From positions 1,258,665-1,322,664 of the forward strand of contig NZ_KZ454944.1 of NCBI RefSeq assembly GCF_002797415.1: a stretch of 64,000 bases of DNA, written 5' to 3'. Shown here in pieces: positions 1 to 10,664 of the stretch; position 1 is the stretch's first letter; every line of letters begins with the position of its first letter. The DNA is from Bacillus alkalisoli. GTDB taxonomy: Bacteria; Bacillota; Bacilli; Bacillales; Bacillaceae_I. The notes under the pieces were generated by a model, which saw only the letters and a program-made list of their open reading frames with translations, was not told the origin of the DNA and searched no databases. The position numbers were made by a program, and so were the translations under genes.

Positions 1-21
1 GGTGTAGATAAAAAATAAAGT

Positions 22-58
22 AACGGATAGAAAAGCTCAACTTTTCTATCCGTTTTTT
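22..58 (+). terminator. Rho-independent terminator of an upstream gene
   Basis: A 14-bp perfect stem (AACGGATAGAAAAG with its complement) around a CTCAA loop is followed by a T-run. It ends a transcription unit whose genes lie left of the window. Confidence 0.85.
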
Positions 59-179
59 CTATGGAATTTATAAGGTTCTAAATTAAAAACTAGTATTTTA
101 CCTACTACACCCACCCAATCTACTAAAAATATGCTAGGGCGAAACCCTTATTTTACGCACAAAAAGACTAGCGTTCATC

Positions 180-185
180 TATAAT
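180..185 (+). promoter_or_regulatory. Candidate -10 element of the PHA operon
   Basis: TATAAT lies about 60 nt before the probable start of the SDR gene. No convincing -35 hexamer is visible at 16-18 nt spacing, so the promoter may use an activator or another sigma factor. Positions 59-179 show nothing else recognisable. Confidence 0.3.
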
Positions 186-242
186 GTATGGAAGTCAATT
201 ATAGAGTTGAAAGTTACACTAGCAAGACGGGAGGGATTTACA

Positions 243-1019
243 TTGGAAATGAATCAGTTATTTAATCTAGAAAACAAAACTGCCATTATTACAGGTGGTG
301 GAAAGGGTCTCGGTGTACAAATGGCTCATGCATTAGCAGAAGCAGGAGCAAATATCGTCCTTTGCTCCCGTAATCTAGAAGTTTGCGAACGAGCTTGTGA
401 GGAATTAAAAGGAATTGGTGTAAAAACTTTAGCTTTAAAGTGTGATATTACCAAATCAAAAGATATTGAACATGTGGTCAATGAAACAATTAGAAAGTTC
501 GATTCTGTTGATATTTTAATTAATAATAGTGGAACATCGTGGATTGCTCCTTTTTTAGAACTACCTGAAGAAAAATGGGACAAAGTCATGGCTGTAAACG
601 TGAAGGGAGCGTTTTTGTTCAGTCAAGCAGTTACAAAAGAAATGATAAAACAAGGTGGAGGAAAAATTATTAACATTGCTTCCGTTACTGGATTTGGTGG
701 AACCCCACCTAAACTTCTTGATACGATTGCCTATAACACAAGTAAAGGAGCTTTGATGACATTTACGAAAGATCTAGCTGTAAAACTAGCTCCACACCAT
801 ATACAAGTTAATGCAATAGCGCCAGGTTTTTTCCCTACAAAAATGACGGAAAAAGTGTTATCGGATATGAACAAAGCAATTGTTAGGAACATTCCAGCTG
901 GTCGATTTGGAAATGAGGAAGACTTAAAAGGAGCTGCGTTATTCTTGGCTTCAAAGGCTTCAAATTACGTGACGGGACATGTATTAGTTGTTGATGGTGG
1001 AATTACAGCATTAGTATAA
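243..1019 (+). CDS. SDR-family oxidoreductase of the PHA operon (probable acetoacetyl-CoA/3-oxoacyl reductase)
   Basis: This is a short-chain dehydrogenase/reductase of about 258 residues, the usual family length. Visible motifs are the Rossmann dinucleotide site TGGGKGLG near residue 17, NNSG (variant of NNAG) near 90, and the catalytic Ser with YNTSK near 165-170. It directly precedes phaR and phaC, so supplying (R)-3-hydroxyacyl-CoA from acetoacetyl-CoA with NADPH, the PhaB role, is a reasonable inference. The sequence is equally like gluconate 5-dehydrogenase or FabG-type reductases, so the substrate is uncertain. The TTG start at 243 is chosen because GGGAGG lies 8 nt upstream. The frame is open back to a TTG at 207, and ATG at 249 is an alternative. 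Confidence 0.8.
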   Translation: MEMNQLFNLENKTAIITGGGKGLGVQMAHALAEAGANIVLCSRNLEVCERACEELKGIGVKTLALKCDITKSKDIEHVVNETIRKFDSVDILINNSGTSWIAPFLELPEEKWDKVMAVNVKGAFLFSQAVTKEMIKQGGGKIINIASVTGFGGTPPKLLDTIAYNTSKGALMTFTKDLAVKLAPHHIQVNAIAPGFFPTKMTEKVLSDMNKAIVRNIPAGRFGNEEDLKGAALFLASKASNYVTGHVLVVDGGITALV

Positions 1020-1040
1020 AAAAGTAAAGGAGGCTTCAAC

Positions 1041-1478
1041 ATGGATCGAAATAGCTTTAGAGTTTTAAGTAAAAAAGCAGTGGAATTAGAGAAACAGTTA
1101 AACGAAGAAATAAAAAAGCATTTAAATAAACAAGGATTAGCGACAATGGCTACAGAGAACGGTGAAATGTATGCAATGCTATTGAAACAGCTACAAGATT
1201 ATATGGAGATTTTATCTATCCATTTCAATCAACCGACAAAAAATGATATAGCAAATCTAGCAAAACTAGTTATTCAAACAGAAGAAAAGATAGATAATTT
1301 AGAAGAAGAAATATTAGATTTAAAAAAATCTATTAACGATTTAACAAATAGAGCAATAAAACTGCCAACCATGCAAATGGTAACAGATAAAAGAAGCAAA
1401 AGTGATGAGCATTCGCCCTTATTTTTTCCAGTAGGTGACGGCTTGTTTAGTAAGAAAAGAGGCAGTAAACATGAGTAA
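1041..1478 (+). CDS. phaR: Class IV poly(3-hydroxyalkanoate) synthase subunit PhaR
   Basis: A 145-residue, charged, mostly helical protein with a long heptad-like stretch from about residue 70 to 105, matching the PhaR subunit that Bacillus PHA synthases need for activity. It has no catalytic motif of its own; in the known system it pairs with PhaC at the granule surface. It starts at ATG with AAAGGAGG 7-8 nt upstream and overlaps phaC by 8 nt, which suggests translational coupling of the two subunits. It is shorter than the roughly 200-residue PhaR of B. megaterium. The call rests on position and general character more than on clear sequence signatures. Confidence 0.85.
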   Translation: MDRNSFRVLSKKAVELEKQLNEEIKKHLNKQGLATMATENGEMYAMLLKQLQDYMEILSIHFNQPTKNDIANLAKLVIQTEEKIDNLEEEILDLKKSINDLTNRAIKLPTMQMVTDKRSKSDEHSPLFFPVGDGLFSKKRGSKHE

Positions 1479-2490
1479 TTTCAATAACGAAAAGCCTTTT
1501 TTTAGATTGCAACATGTGACGATGGATGGTCCAACTAAAAGAGAAGCGCTTTGGAAAAAAAACAAAGCAACATTATGGTATTACAAATCCCCTAAAAAAC
1601 AATATAAAGAACCATTATTCCTTATATACTCATTGGTGAACCAATCTTTTATTCTTGATCTGTTGCCTGGTTCAAGCATGATTGAATCGTTTGTCAATAA
1701 TGGATATGATGTTTATTTGTTAGATTTTGGTATTCCTGGATATGAAGACAAAGATATAACAGTAGATGAATATATTGTAGACTATATCCAAAATGCTGTG
1801 CGCCGTTGCCTAAGGCATGCAAACGCCAAAGAGGTTTCTATTATTGGTTACTGTCTAGGGGGCACGTTCGCAGCAGTGTATGCAGCTATTGCGGATGAAC
1901 CAATTAGAAATCTAATTCTTGATGTAACTCCGATAGACTTTAGTGAACTAAATCAATACGATCAGTTGATGAAAGATTTTAGAAATGGAGAATTACAAGT
2001 GGATGATATTATTGATGCATATGGTATAATTCCTGCACTTTTTATGAAGGCGGGAGTGAGAATGATAACATCGCCATTATATTATAGTAGATATTTAGCA
2101 CTTTTGAATAAACATGACGATGAAAAGTACGTTCAAAAGTGGCATCGTTTTAATGATTGGACAGAAGGGCATATACCTTTTGCAGGTGCAGCTCTAAAAC
2201 AGTTAATCAACGATTTCGTCCGTGAAAATAAGTTAGTAAAAGGGAAAATAAAAATAAAAGGTCGTCCTGTTCACCTCGAAAACATTACCGCCAATTTATT
2301 AGTAATATCCGCAAAAGATGACAAACTCGTACCACAATCTCAAACTTATCCAATCATGAATCTAGTTTCAAGTAAAGATAAAACATACAAGCTTGTAAGT
2401 GGTGGGCATACATCCATGAGCTTTAAAGATGGTAGGCTACCAGAACCATTAGATGAATGGTTGCCGAAAAGATCCACTAGATTAAAATAG
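1471..2490 (+). CDS. phaC: Class IV poly(3-hydroxyalkanoate) synthase catalytic subunit PhaC
   Basis: The catalytic subunit polymerises (R)-3-hydroxyacyl-CoA into polyhydroxyalkanoate at the granule surface. The alpha/beta-hydrolase fold shows a lipase-like box GYCLGG with the nucleophile at Cys128, the Asp of the SAKDDKLVP stretch (about 284) and His313 in SGGHTSM, completing the triad. At 339 residues it is slightly shorter than typical class III/IV PhaC. The ATG at 1471 lies inside the end of phaR behind GAGGCAG. In-frame codons reach back to 1435 but would give a non-homologous N-terminal extension. Having both PhaR and PhaC makes this the Bacillus-type two-subunit enzyme. Confidence 0.95.
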   Translation: MSNFNNEKPFFRLQHVTMDGPTKREALWKKNKATLWYYKSPKKQYKEPLFLIYSLVNQSFILDLLPGSSMIESFVNNGYDVYLLDFGIPGYEDKDITVDEYIVDYIQNAVRRCLRHANAKEVSIIGYCLGGTFAAVYAAIADEPIRNLILDVTPIDFSELNQYDQLMKDFRNGELQVDDIIDAYGIIPALFMKAGVRMITSPLYYSRYLALLNKHDDEKYVQKWHRFNDWTEGHIPFAGAALKQLINDFVRENKLVKGKIKIKGRPVHLENITANLLVISAKDDKLVPQSQTYPIMNLVSSKDKTYKLVSGGHTSMSFKDGRLPEPLDEWLPKRSTRLK

Positions 2491-2519
2491 CCCTTAAACT
2501 AAAGGAGGTAGATACAACG

Positions 2520-2630
2520 ATGTATTTTCTATATACTCATTTTGAAAAAAAGATGGACCCTCATTTAGAATATTTGGGATTCGGTCCATTTGTGTATAAA
2601 GAATTTTTTTATTATATGGCAAACTGTTAA
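2520..2630 (+). CDS. Small 36-residue aromatic-rich protein after phaC
   Basis: A short reading frame with an excellent Shine-Dalgarno (AAAGGAGGT, 2501-2509) 10 nt before ATG. The product is unusually rich in Tyr and Phe (MYFLYTHFEKK... to ...EFFYYMANC). It lies 29 nt after phaC and just before the operon terminator, so it should be co-transcribed with the PHA genes. I do not recognise a family. An amphipathic granule-associated peptide is possible but is only inference. Confidence 0.55.
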   Translation: MYFLYTHFEKKMDPHLEYLGFGPFVYKEFFYYMANC

Positions 2631-2644
2631 TGGTATAGGTCATG

Positions 2645-2686
2645 AAGAGGTGCTGTTCTCATGAACAGTACCTCTTTGTTTTTTTA
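2645..2686 (+). terminator. Rho-independent terminator of the PHA operon
   Basis: AAGAGGTGCTGTTC pairs with GAACAGTACCTCTT around a TCAT loop, followed by a T-run. It closes the SDR-phaR-phaC-small ORF unit. Confidence 0.9.
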
Positions 2687-2757
2687 GTCAGAAAATTTGA
2701 AACTTTCTACAACTATAAACGTATATTTTTATAAAAGCTATATGGAGGTGACAATGT

Positions 2758-3072
2758 TTGAAAAAATACTTATTATTTGTTGGTATTGTATTGGTAGTAG
2801 AACTAGGAATTTTATTTGGATTTTCCTTTTTCTTTGACACAAATTTATTATCAACATTGTTTTTTGGTTCTTTATTCTTTGTTTTCTTTGCCTTTTTAAT
2901 GGGTTCAACTGGGGATGCTCTATCGAAAAACTCACAGGTCGCAGTTTTTGACGCCTTACTAGGGAGTTACAAACCGGAACATGAAAAAGCGACATTAACA
3001 ATTGGCCCTTTTTTAGTAGGATCGATTTTATGTTTCATATGTTACTTCATTATTTACGCAATCATTGGATAA
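2758..3072 (+). CDS. Small integral membrane protein, unknown function
   Basis: 104 residues with three hydrophobic segments (about 4-24, 30-48 and 80-103) and a short polar stretch around 55-78. No family was recognised. It starts at TTG 2758 with GGAGGTG 7 nt upstream. An overlapping ATG three nt earlier opens another frame that stops quickly. It is convergent with rsfA and separated from the PHA operon by a terminator, so it is probably transcribed alone. Confidence 0.75.
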   Translation: MKKYLLFVGIVLVVELGILFGFSFFFDTNLLSTLFFGSLFFVFFAFLMGSTGDALSKNSQVAVFDALLGSYKPEHEKATLTIGPFLVGSILCFICYFIIYAIIG

Positions 3073-3090
3073 TAACTATACTAAAAAGAA

Positions 3091-3120
3091 AAAATCCGTG
3101 GACTCATTCCACGGATTTTT
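3091..3120. terminator. Bidirectional terminator between the membrane protein gene and rsfA
   Basis: AAAATCCGTGGA with its complement around CTCA has A-runs and T-runs on both sides. It can end the rightward gene at 3072 and the leftward rsfA, whose stop codon touches it. Confidence 0.85.
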
Positions 3121-3799
3121 ACATTACTTCATTTTCGAATCCAGTTAATTTACGTGCGCGGTCCATAATTTGAACAAGCATTTGGTAGTCTTCTTGAACC
3201 GTCTCTTGTTGTTTCTCTAATTTAATAACTTTTGCTAGTAGTTCATCATGTTTCCTTTTTAGTTCTGCATTTTCGCGTTGGAGTCTCTCATTTTCCATTT
3301 TCATTGCATATTCGTTTTGATTATTTCGCTCGAATGTTGTTAAAAAGGAAATGCAATCATCGAGTGTTATATTTTGATTAGTCCTTTGTGGAACAGGAGT
3401 AAGCTCCTCTGATGCCTCCACTGTAATAGTTTCACGATCCATGTTTTGAGTTATTCCTTGATATGCTCTAGAAAATGAAACTGGTAGCAATTCCATTGCA
3501 GAAGGTGCAACAACTGTTGTAGCAAGAGCTTGTTGTTTTTCTTCTTGCTTTTTCATTTTATCAAATGCACGCTTTTTCTCTTTACGTTGTTTTTTTGCAA
3601 TGGAAACAGCATGCTCGTACTTTTTTCTTACTTCAGCGTTCCAGCGAAAACCACAAGCAGCTGATGTTCTGTTAAGCTTATCTCCAACTTCATCAAATGC
3701 ACCTAGCTGTGTTCCACCATCACGAATATATCGTAGGACTGTTTCTGCTAATAATAGATCTTCTTCATGTGACCATGCATCTTGTCTTACTTTTGTCAT
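3119..3799 (-). CDS. rsfA: RsfA-family transcription factor
   Basis: In B. subtilis, RsfA is a forespore regulator that tunes sigma-F dependent genes. The protein opens with a Myb/SANT-like DNA-binding segment (about residues 3-50, WSHEEDLLLAETVLRYI then SAACGFRWNAEVR). A basic Lys/Arg-rich stretch follows, then a variable linker, and a C-terminal coiled coil from about 165 to 215. That is the usual RsfA architecture and length (about 226 aa). The ATG at 3799 is preferred: AAGGGGAG precedes it by about 9 nt, whereas a GTG three codons upstream sits almost on the ribosome site. It stands alone, leftward, and shares a terminator with its convergent neighbour. Confidence 0.85.
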   Translation of the reverse strand: MTKVRQDAWSHEEDLLLAETVLRYIRDGGTQLGAFDEVGDKLNRTSAACGFRWNAEVRKKYEHAVSIAKKQRKEKKRAFDKMKKQEEKQQALATTVVAPSAMELLPVSFSRAYQGITQNMDRETITVEASEELTPVPQRTNQNITLDDCISFLTTFERNNQNEYAMKMENERLQRENAELKRKHDELLAKVIKLEKQQETVQEDYQMLVQIMDRARKLTGFENEVM

Positions 3800-3917
3800 A
3801 TTCTTCACTCCCCTTAAACCGACATTTTTTTACCATAGTTGCCAGGTTAGGGAGAAAATATACTTTTTTTATATAATAGGCCTCTTCTATTAAAGATTTT
3901 TTGCTGTGTTAAAGTCC

Positions 3918-4009
3918 GCTGTTGTTTTCCGTGCAAGGCTTCGTCTGTGGGGTCTCCCGCTCCCCGCTTCTCCCGCAGGAGTCTCCGCCTTGCACGGATA
4001 ACAACAGCT
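3918..4009 (-). repeat. GC-rich palindromic element, copy 1
   Basis: Near-perfect long palindrome with outer arms GCTGTTGTTTTCCGTGCAAGG and its imperfect complement, and an internal TCCCGCAGGAGTC block shared by the other copies in this window. It lies between the convergent ends of upstream sequence and argS (which ends at 4036), so it could also act as a strong RNA hairpin at the 3' end of the argS transcript. Confidence 0.8.
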
Positions 4010-4035
4010 AGTTCTTCCAAAATTAAAAATAAAGT

Positions 4036-5724
4036 TTACATTTCTTCAGGAGCTTCCATTCCTAATAGGTGTAATCCTTCTTGGAGTACGATTGTTACTG
4101 CTTTTACTAGTGCAAGTTTTGAGCTGAGTTTGGGGCCTTCTTCTAATACTTTTACATGACTGTAAAACTTATTAAATTCTTGTGAAAGCTCAAATAAGTA
4201 TTTGGTAATTTGAGAAGGATCATAGTTTGCAAAACTTTTTTCAACAACTAGCGGGAATTTCATTAATAATTTAATGACGGACCAACTATATTCGTCACTA
4301 AGACCAGTAAGCTTCTCATCTGCTGTGGTTGGTGCTTTTCTTAAGATGGAAAAAGCACGAGCATTTGAATATTGCACATAAGGACCAGTGTTACCTTCAA
4401 ACGTAAGCATTTCTTCTAATGAAAATTCTATATTGTTCAAGCGGTCATTTTTTAAATCATGATAAATAACGGCTCCAACCCCAACTTGTTTAGCGACTTT
4501 ATTTCTTGAAGCTAAATTTGGGTTTTTCGATTCAATATTTTTCTTAGCAAGGTCAATAGCTTCTTTCAACACTTCTTCTAATAGAACTACTTTTCCTTTA
4601 CGAGTAGACATCTTTTTCCCATCCTTTAAAATAAAGCCAAATGGAATATGTGTCATTTCATTGGACCAAGCAAAGCCCATTTTGCCTAATGTTTTAAATA
4701 CTTGTTGAAAATGAAGGCTTTGTTCGTGCCCAACTACATACAACGCTTTAGAAAAGCCATACTCCTTTTGACGGTAAAGTGCTGCTGTTAAATCACGGGT
4801 AGCATATAATGTTGCCCCATCTGATTTCTTTATTAAACAAGGAGGAAGATTATATTCTTCAAGAGAAACAATCTCAGCACCATCGGAAGTCTCTAACAAA
4901 CCTTTTTCTTTTAATAATTCAAGCGTTTCTCCCATTTTGTCATTATAAAACGCTTCTCCATTAAAACTATCAAAACGAATATTTAATAGTTTATATATTT
5001 TTTTGAATTCTTTTAAAGACTCATCATGGAACCATTTCCAAAGAGAAAGTGCTTCTTCGTTTCCGTCCTCTAATTTCTTAAACCAACTTCTTGCTTCGTC
5101 TTCTAATTGTTTATTTCCTAGAGCTTCTTCATGGAATTTCACATATAAACTTAGTAACTCTTTAATTGGATTACTTCTAACTTGCTGTTCATTTCCCCAT
5201 AATTGATAGGCCACAATCAACTTTCCAAACTGAGTGCCCCAGTCGCCTAAGTGATTTATTCTTACTGTTTTAAAACCACATTTCTCGGCTAAATTGGCCA
5301 GTGCATTTCCAATTACAGTTGAACGTAAGTGCCCCATTGAAAATGGTTTTGCTATATTCGGAGAGGAGAGGTCGATCGTAATCGTTTCGCTGTTTCCGAA
5401 TGTTAAGGAACCGTAAGTATTTCCTTCTGTAAGGACACTATCCAAAACCCCAATACTTACTAATTCTTTTTTTAGATATACATTTACATATGGACCTTCA
5501 GCGACTACTTTTTCAAATACATCATGTTTTATTTTGTCAGCCAATTCTTTTGCAATGACAACTGGAGATTTTCTTAATGTTTTTGATAAAATAAAAGCTG
5601 GGAAAGCCAGGTCCCCAAGGTGTGCGTATTTTGGGTGTTCGATGAGTTTTTCTATTTCTACTAATGATAAGGTATCTTTTACTTGTTCATGGATGACTTT
5701 TGCATACAGTTTACTATAGTCCAT
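4036..5724 (-). CDS. argS: Arginyl-tRNA synthetase
   Basis: A class I aminoacyl-tRNA synthetase that charges tRNA-Arg with arginine. In order: an N-terminal Add-1 type domain (about 1-105), the HIGH-equivalent SMGHLRST near residue 130, the Rossmann core, the KMSKS-equivalent KMSTRKG near 375, and a C-terminal anticodon-binding helical domain from about 440. The 562-residue length is normal. The start at 5724 follows AGGAGGAAAAACA; an upstream in-frame codon at 5754 has no such site. An upstream T-box with an Arg CGC specifier indicates induction when tRNA-Arg is uncharged. Unusually, a repeat element sits between leader and gene. Confidence 0.97.
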   Translation of the reverse strand: MDYSKLYAKVIHEQVKDTLSLVEIEKLIEHPKYAHLGDLAFPAFILSKTLRKSPVVIAKELADKIKHDVFEKVVAEGPYVNVYLKKELVSIGVLDSVLTEGNTYGSLTFGNSETITIDLSSPNIAKPFSMGHLRSTVIGNALANLAEKCGFKTVRINHLGDWGTQFGKLIVAYQLWGNEQQVRSNPIKELLSLYVKFHEEALGNKQLEDEARSWFKKLEDGNEEALSLWKWFHDESLKEFKKIYKLLNIRFDSFNGEAFYNDKMGETLELLKEKGLLETSDGAEIVSLEEYNLPPCLIKKSDGATLYATRDLTAALYRQKEYGFSKALYVVGHEQSLHFQQVFKTLGKMGFAWSNEMTHIPFGFILKDGKKMSTRKGKVVLLEEVLKEAIDLAKKNIESKNPNLASRNKVAKQVGVGAVIYHDLKNDRLNNIEFSLEEMLTFEGNTGPYVQYSNARAFSILRKAPTTADEKLTGLSDEYSWSVIKLLMKFPLVVEKSFANYDPSQITKYLFELSQEFNKFYSHVKVLEEGPKLSSKLALVKAVTIVLQEGLHLLGMEAPEEM

Positions 5725-5784
5725 TGTTTTTCCTCCTATTTTAGTGTTTTTCAATAAACTTTAGCTATATAAGAATGTTATCCG

Positions 5785-5959
5785 TTCCTTTCCGCTGCAG
5801 GCACTGGCTTTCCGCGGGGAGCGACGTGAGCCTCCTCGGCGTTCCGCCTGTGGGGTCTCACGCTTCGCTCTACTTCCCGCAGGAATCCAGTGCCTTCCGC
5901 TGCAATCCACTCATGTTTTCAAATTGAAACTAAAAGCAACAATTTTTACGAAAAGAGCC
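5785..5959 (-). repeat. GC-rich palindromic element, copy 2, in the argS 5' UTR
   Basis: The core has AGGCACTGG and CCAGTGCCT arms, each flanked by TCCGCTGCA, around blocks shared with copies at 10.7, 30.8 and 32.5 kb. The right part (AAAAGCAACAAT ... AAAAGAGCCT) matches the same stretch beside the 32.5 kb copy, so the element is wider than its palindromic core. It lies inside the argS transcript, downstream of the T-box terminator. Confidence 0.8.
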
Positions 5960-5972
5960 TTTTAATAAAACA

Positions 5973-6214
5973 AAAAAAATCCCGCCTCTGAAATAGAGAC
6001 GAGATTTCCCCCGCGGTACCACTCTGTTTGTTTCAAAAAGATTGAAACCTACTTTCGTTGTTAACGGGGGCGTTCCCCGGCAAGCTCTACTATCGGTTCG
6101 AGTTGCTTCTCAGAAGTGCGGTTCATCTTAGCGTAAACTATTAGGCTCCCACCATCCCTAACTCGCTTTAAATATCTGCTAGACTACTCTCTTCCTCATT
6201 GATCACATATAATT
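5973..6214 (-). ncRNA. T-box leader controlling argS (Arg specifier CGC)
   Basis: Read on the minus strand, the leader carries the Stem I landmark GGGATGGTGGGAGCC, then GAAC followed by CGC (6118-6120) and ACTTCTGAG, the usual context of a specifier codon, here arginine. Near 6010-6025 lies the T-box AGAGTGGTACCGCGG, whose UGGU can pair with the uncharged tRNA 3' end. A 12-bp terminator stem (AATCTCGTCTCT with AGAGGCGGGATT) and U-run follow at 5973-6007. Uncharged tRNA-Arg should stabilise the antiterminator and switch on argS. Confidence 0.93.
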
Positions 6215-6220
6215 TTAGCT

Positions 6221-6249
6221 ATTATAATCAAAAAAATGGAAAGTTACAA
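6221..6249 (-). promoter_or_regulatory. Sigma-A promoter of the argS T-box transcript
   Basis: Minus-strand -35 TTGTAA (6244-6249) and -10 TATAAT (6221-6226) are separated by exactly 17 nt. The predicted transcript starts near 6214, just before Stem I of the T-box. Confidence 0.8.
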
Positions 6250-6258
6250 TAGGTATGT

Positions 6259-7530
6259 TTATTTCTTTTTCAATTCTTCTAATTTTTCGTAAATAGCATG
6301 GAAGCTCTTTTCTTGACCTGATTGTTTTGGCACATAGTATTTCTTTGCTTTCAATAAGTCAGGTAAATATTGCTGCTTTACCCAGCCACCTTCAAAATCA
6401 TGAGGGTATTGATACTCTACACCTCGACCTAAATCTTTCGCTCCTTTATAATGAGCATCTTTTAAATGTAAAGGGATTTCTCCAACATGTCCTGAACGAA
6501 TATCTGCTAGAGCTTGATCTAACGCTTTGTAGGCAGAGTTTGATTTTGGAGACAAACATAATTCAACTACTGCATTTGCTAAAGGTATTCTTGCTTCTGG
6601 AAAACCAACACGTTCCGCTGATTCAATGGCAGCCAATGTTCGTGAACCAGCTTGCGGACTTGCCAAACCAATGTCTTCATACGCGATAATAAGAAGCCTT
6701 CGCCCAATACTAGTTAAGTCGCCAGCTTCAATTAGTCTTGCTAAGTAATGAATGGCTGCATCCACATCGCTTCCGCGGATCGACTTTTGAAATGCAGACA
6801 ATACATCGTAATGACCGTCACCATCTTTATCATGGTAAAAGCTTTTCTTTTGCAAACATTCTTCCACAATATTTAACGTGATTTCTGCTTCACTCTTGTC
6901 ATTTGTAGTAGAAATCACCGCAAGTTCCAACGCATTTAATGCCGACCTGACGTCTCCTCCGCATGCGGTAGCTAAATGGTTTAGCGCATCATCCGTGATG
7001 ATAACGTTATACTCACCAAGCCCTCTGGAGGTATCTTTCAAAGCTCTATATAAAACTTCCTTAATTTGATCAGGAAAAAGAGGCTTTAATTCGAATATTT
7101 GACATCTGCTTCGAATGGCTGGGTTAATGGCATGATAAGGATTACTAGTAGTTGCCCCGATTAACGTAACTAATCCACTCTCTAAATGAGGAAGCAAAAA
7201 GTCTTGTTTTCCTTTATCAAGTCTATGAACTTCATCCAAAATCAGTATGATTCCACCAGACATTTTTGCTTCTTGTACAACTATCTCCATATCTTTCTTA
7301 TTATGAACAACAGCATTTAATGTTCGAAAAGCGTAATTCGTACTGCCTGCAATCGCTGTGGCTATTGAAGTTTTCCCTATACCTGGAGGGCCATATAATA
7401 TCATGGATGATAAATGTTTTGCTTTTACCATTCGATGAATGATTTTTCCTTCTCCAACAAGATGGTCTTGTCCAACAATTTCCTCTATCGTCTTCGGTCG
7501 CATCTGAAATGCTAACGGTTTTTTACTCAT
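6259..7530 (-). CDS. rarA: Replication-associated recombination protein RarA (MgsA/YrvN), AAA+ ATPase
   Basis: A clamp-loader-like AAA+ ATPase that acts at stalled or damaged replication forks. Visible features are Walker A GPPGIGKTS (about residues 50-58), Walker B LILDEVHR, the sensor/arginine-finger region GATTSNPYHAINPAIRSRC, and the C-terminal MgsA-type oligomerisation domain with EDIGLASPQA. The 423-residue length is typical. The ATG at 7530 follows AGGTGAAAAGC. The frame extends upstream to 7635, but those 35 residues are not homologous. It is divergent from cymR, with a repeat element in the shared intergenic region. Confidence 0.95.
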   Translation of the reverse strand: MSKKPLAFQMRPKTIEEIVGQDHLVGEGKIIHRMVKAKHLSSMILYGPPGIGKTSIATAIAGSTNYAFRTLNAVVHNKKDMEIVVQEAKMSGGIILILDEVHRLDKGKQDFLLPHLESGLVTLIGATTSNPYHAINPAIRSRCQIFELKPLFPDQIKEVLYRALKDTSRGLGEYNVIITDDALNHLATACGGDVRSALNALELAVISTTNDKSEAEITLNIVEECLQKKSFYHDKDGDGHYDVLSAFQKSIRGSDVDAAIHYLARLIEAGDLTSIGRRLLIIAYEDIGLASPQAGSRTLAAIESAERVGFPEARIPLANAVVELCLSPKSNSAYKALDQALADIRSGHVGEIPLHLKDAHYKGAKDLGRGVEYQYPHDFEGGWVKQQYLPDLLKAKKYYVPKQSGQEKSFHAIYEKLEELKKK

Positions 7531-7697
7531 GCTTTTCACCTGCTTAATCTTTCTTTTCGTGTAAGCAAAATCTTTGACGTCGATTGATAAACTATTTAAA
7601 CTAACGTAATTATAATCTACCATACAAACCTTCATTGTTTGAAATGAAATACACTTTTAAATATGCTATAATAGCGTAGGTTTAATGAACGGATAAG

Positions 7698-7820
7698 TTT
7701 CATCATGTATGTTTACTATAGCGAAAAACAAATTACAAATAGTCACACATTTGTTTATCTAACACGAAATGCGAACATACAACATTTTGAGGATACTAAA
7801 AACGTTTTTCATTAAACGAT
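7698..7820 (+). repeat. About 122-bp AT-rich repeat, copy A
   Basis: Starts TTTCATCATGTATGTTTACT, has GAAAAAC near its left end and GTTTTTCATTAAACG at its right end, giving inverted repeats. A perfect GTTTAATGAA/TTCATTAAAC pair (7680-7689 and 7808-7817) brackets it. The same framework recurs at 27918, 28143 and partly at 56905. It occupies most of the rarA-cymR intergenic region. Confidence 0.7.
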
Positions 7821-7891
7821 AAGCATGAATGATAAAGACCTAATAAAATATATATAATGATTGCAATAGGAAGAATAAGGGGTGCAGGATT

Positions 7892-8308
7892 ATGAAGATT
7901 TCAACTAAAGGTAGATATGGATTAACGATTATGATTGAGTTAGCTAAAAATGTTGGGGAAGGGCCATTGTCTTTAAAGTCAATTGCTCAAACACATGACC
8001 TATCTGAGCACTATTTAGAGCAATTAATCGCGCCTCTTCGAAATGCGGGACTTGTAAAAAGTATTCGCGGTGCATATGGTGGATATATTTTAGCTGATGA
8101 GCCAAGCAAAATTACAGCTGGAGATATTATTCGAGTATTAGAAGGGCCAATTAGTCCTGTTGAAGTTTTAGATGACGAAGAGCCAGCAAAGCGCGAACTT
8201 TGGATACGTATTCGCGACGCTGTAAAAGAAGTGTTAGACAACACAACACTAGAAGATCTAGCTAATCACTCAGGCGGAGACCAAGAAGCATACATGTTCT
8301 ACATCTAA
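7892..8308 (+). CDS. cymR: Rrf2-family regulator CymR of cysteine metabolism
   Basis: A master repressor of sulfur assimilation and cysteine synthesis in Bacillus; it works with CysK as a sensor of O-acetylserine/cysteine status. The protein opens with MKISTKGRYGL and a winged helix-turn-helix (about residues 10-65, LSEHYLEQLIAPLRNAGLVKS then RGAYGGY). Unlike Fe-S members of the family, such as the NsrR encoded at 22.4 kb, it contains no cysteines, as expected for CymR. It sits before yrvO and mnmA as in B. subtilis. A -10 TATAAT (7853-7858) precedes it. A likely target is the yrrT-mccB operon at 33 kb. Confidence 0.93.
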   Translation: MKISTKGRYGLTIMIELAKNVGEGPLSLKSIAQTHDLSEHYLEQLIAPLRNAGLVKSIRGAYGGYILADEPSKITAGDIIRVLEGPISPVEVLDDEEPAKRELWIRIRDAVKEVLDNTTLEDLANHSGGDQEAYMFYI

Positions 8309-8386
8309 GATAAAAAGTAGTTGCTTATGCACAAGATTAACCAACTAACAACTAATCACTAACCACTAAAAAGGAGGATTTTGCTG

Positions 8387-10658
<2,272 letters not shown>

Positions 10659-10664
10659 ACAACA

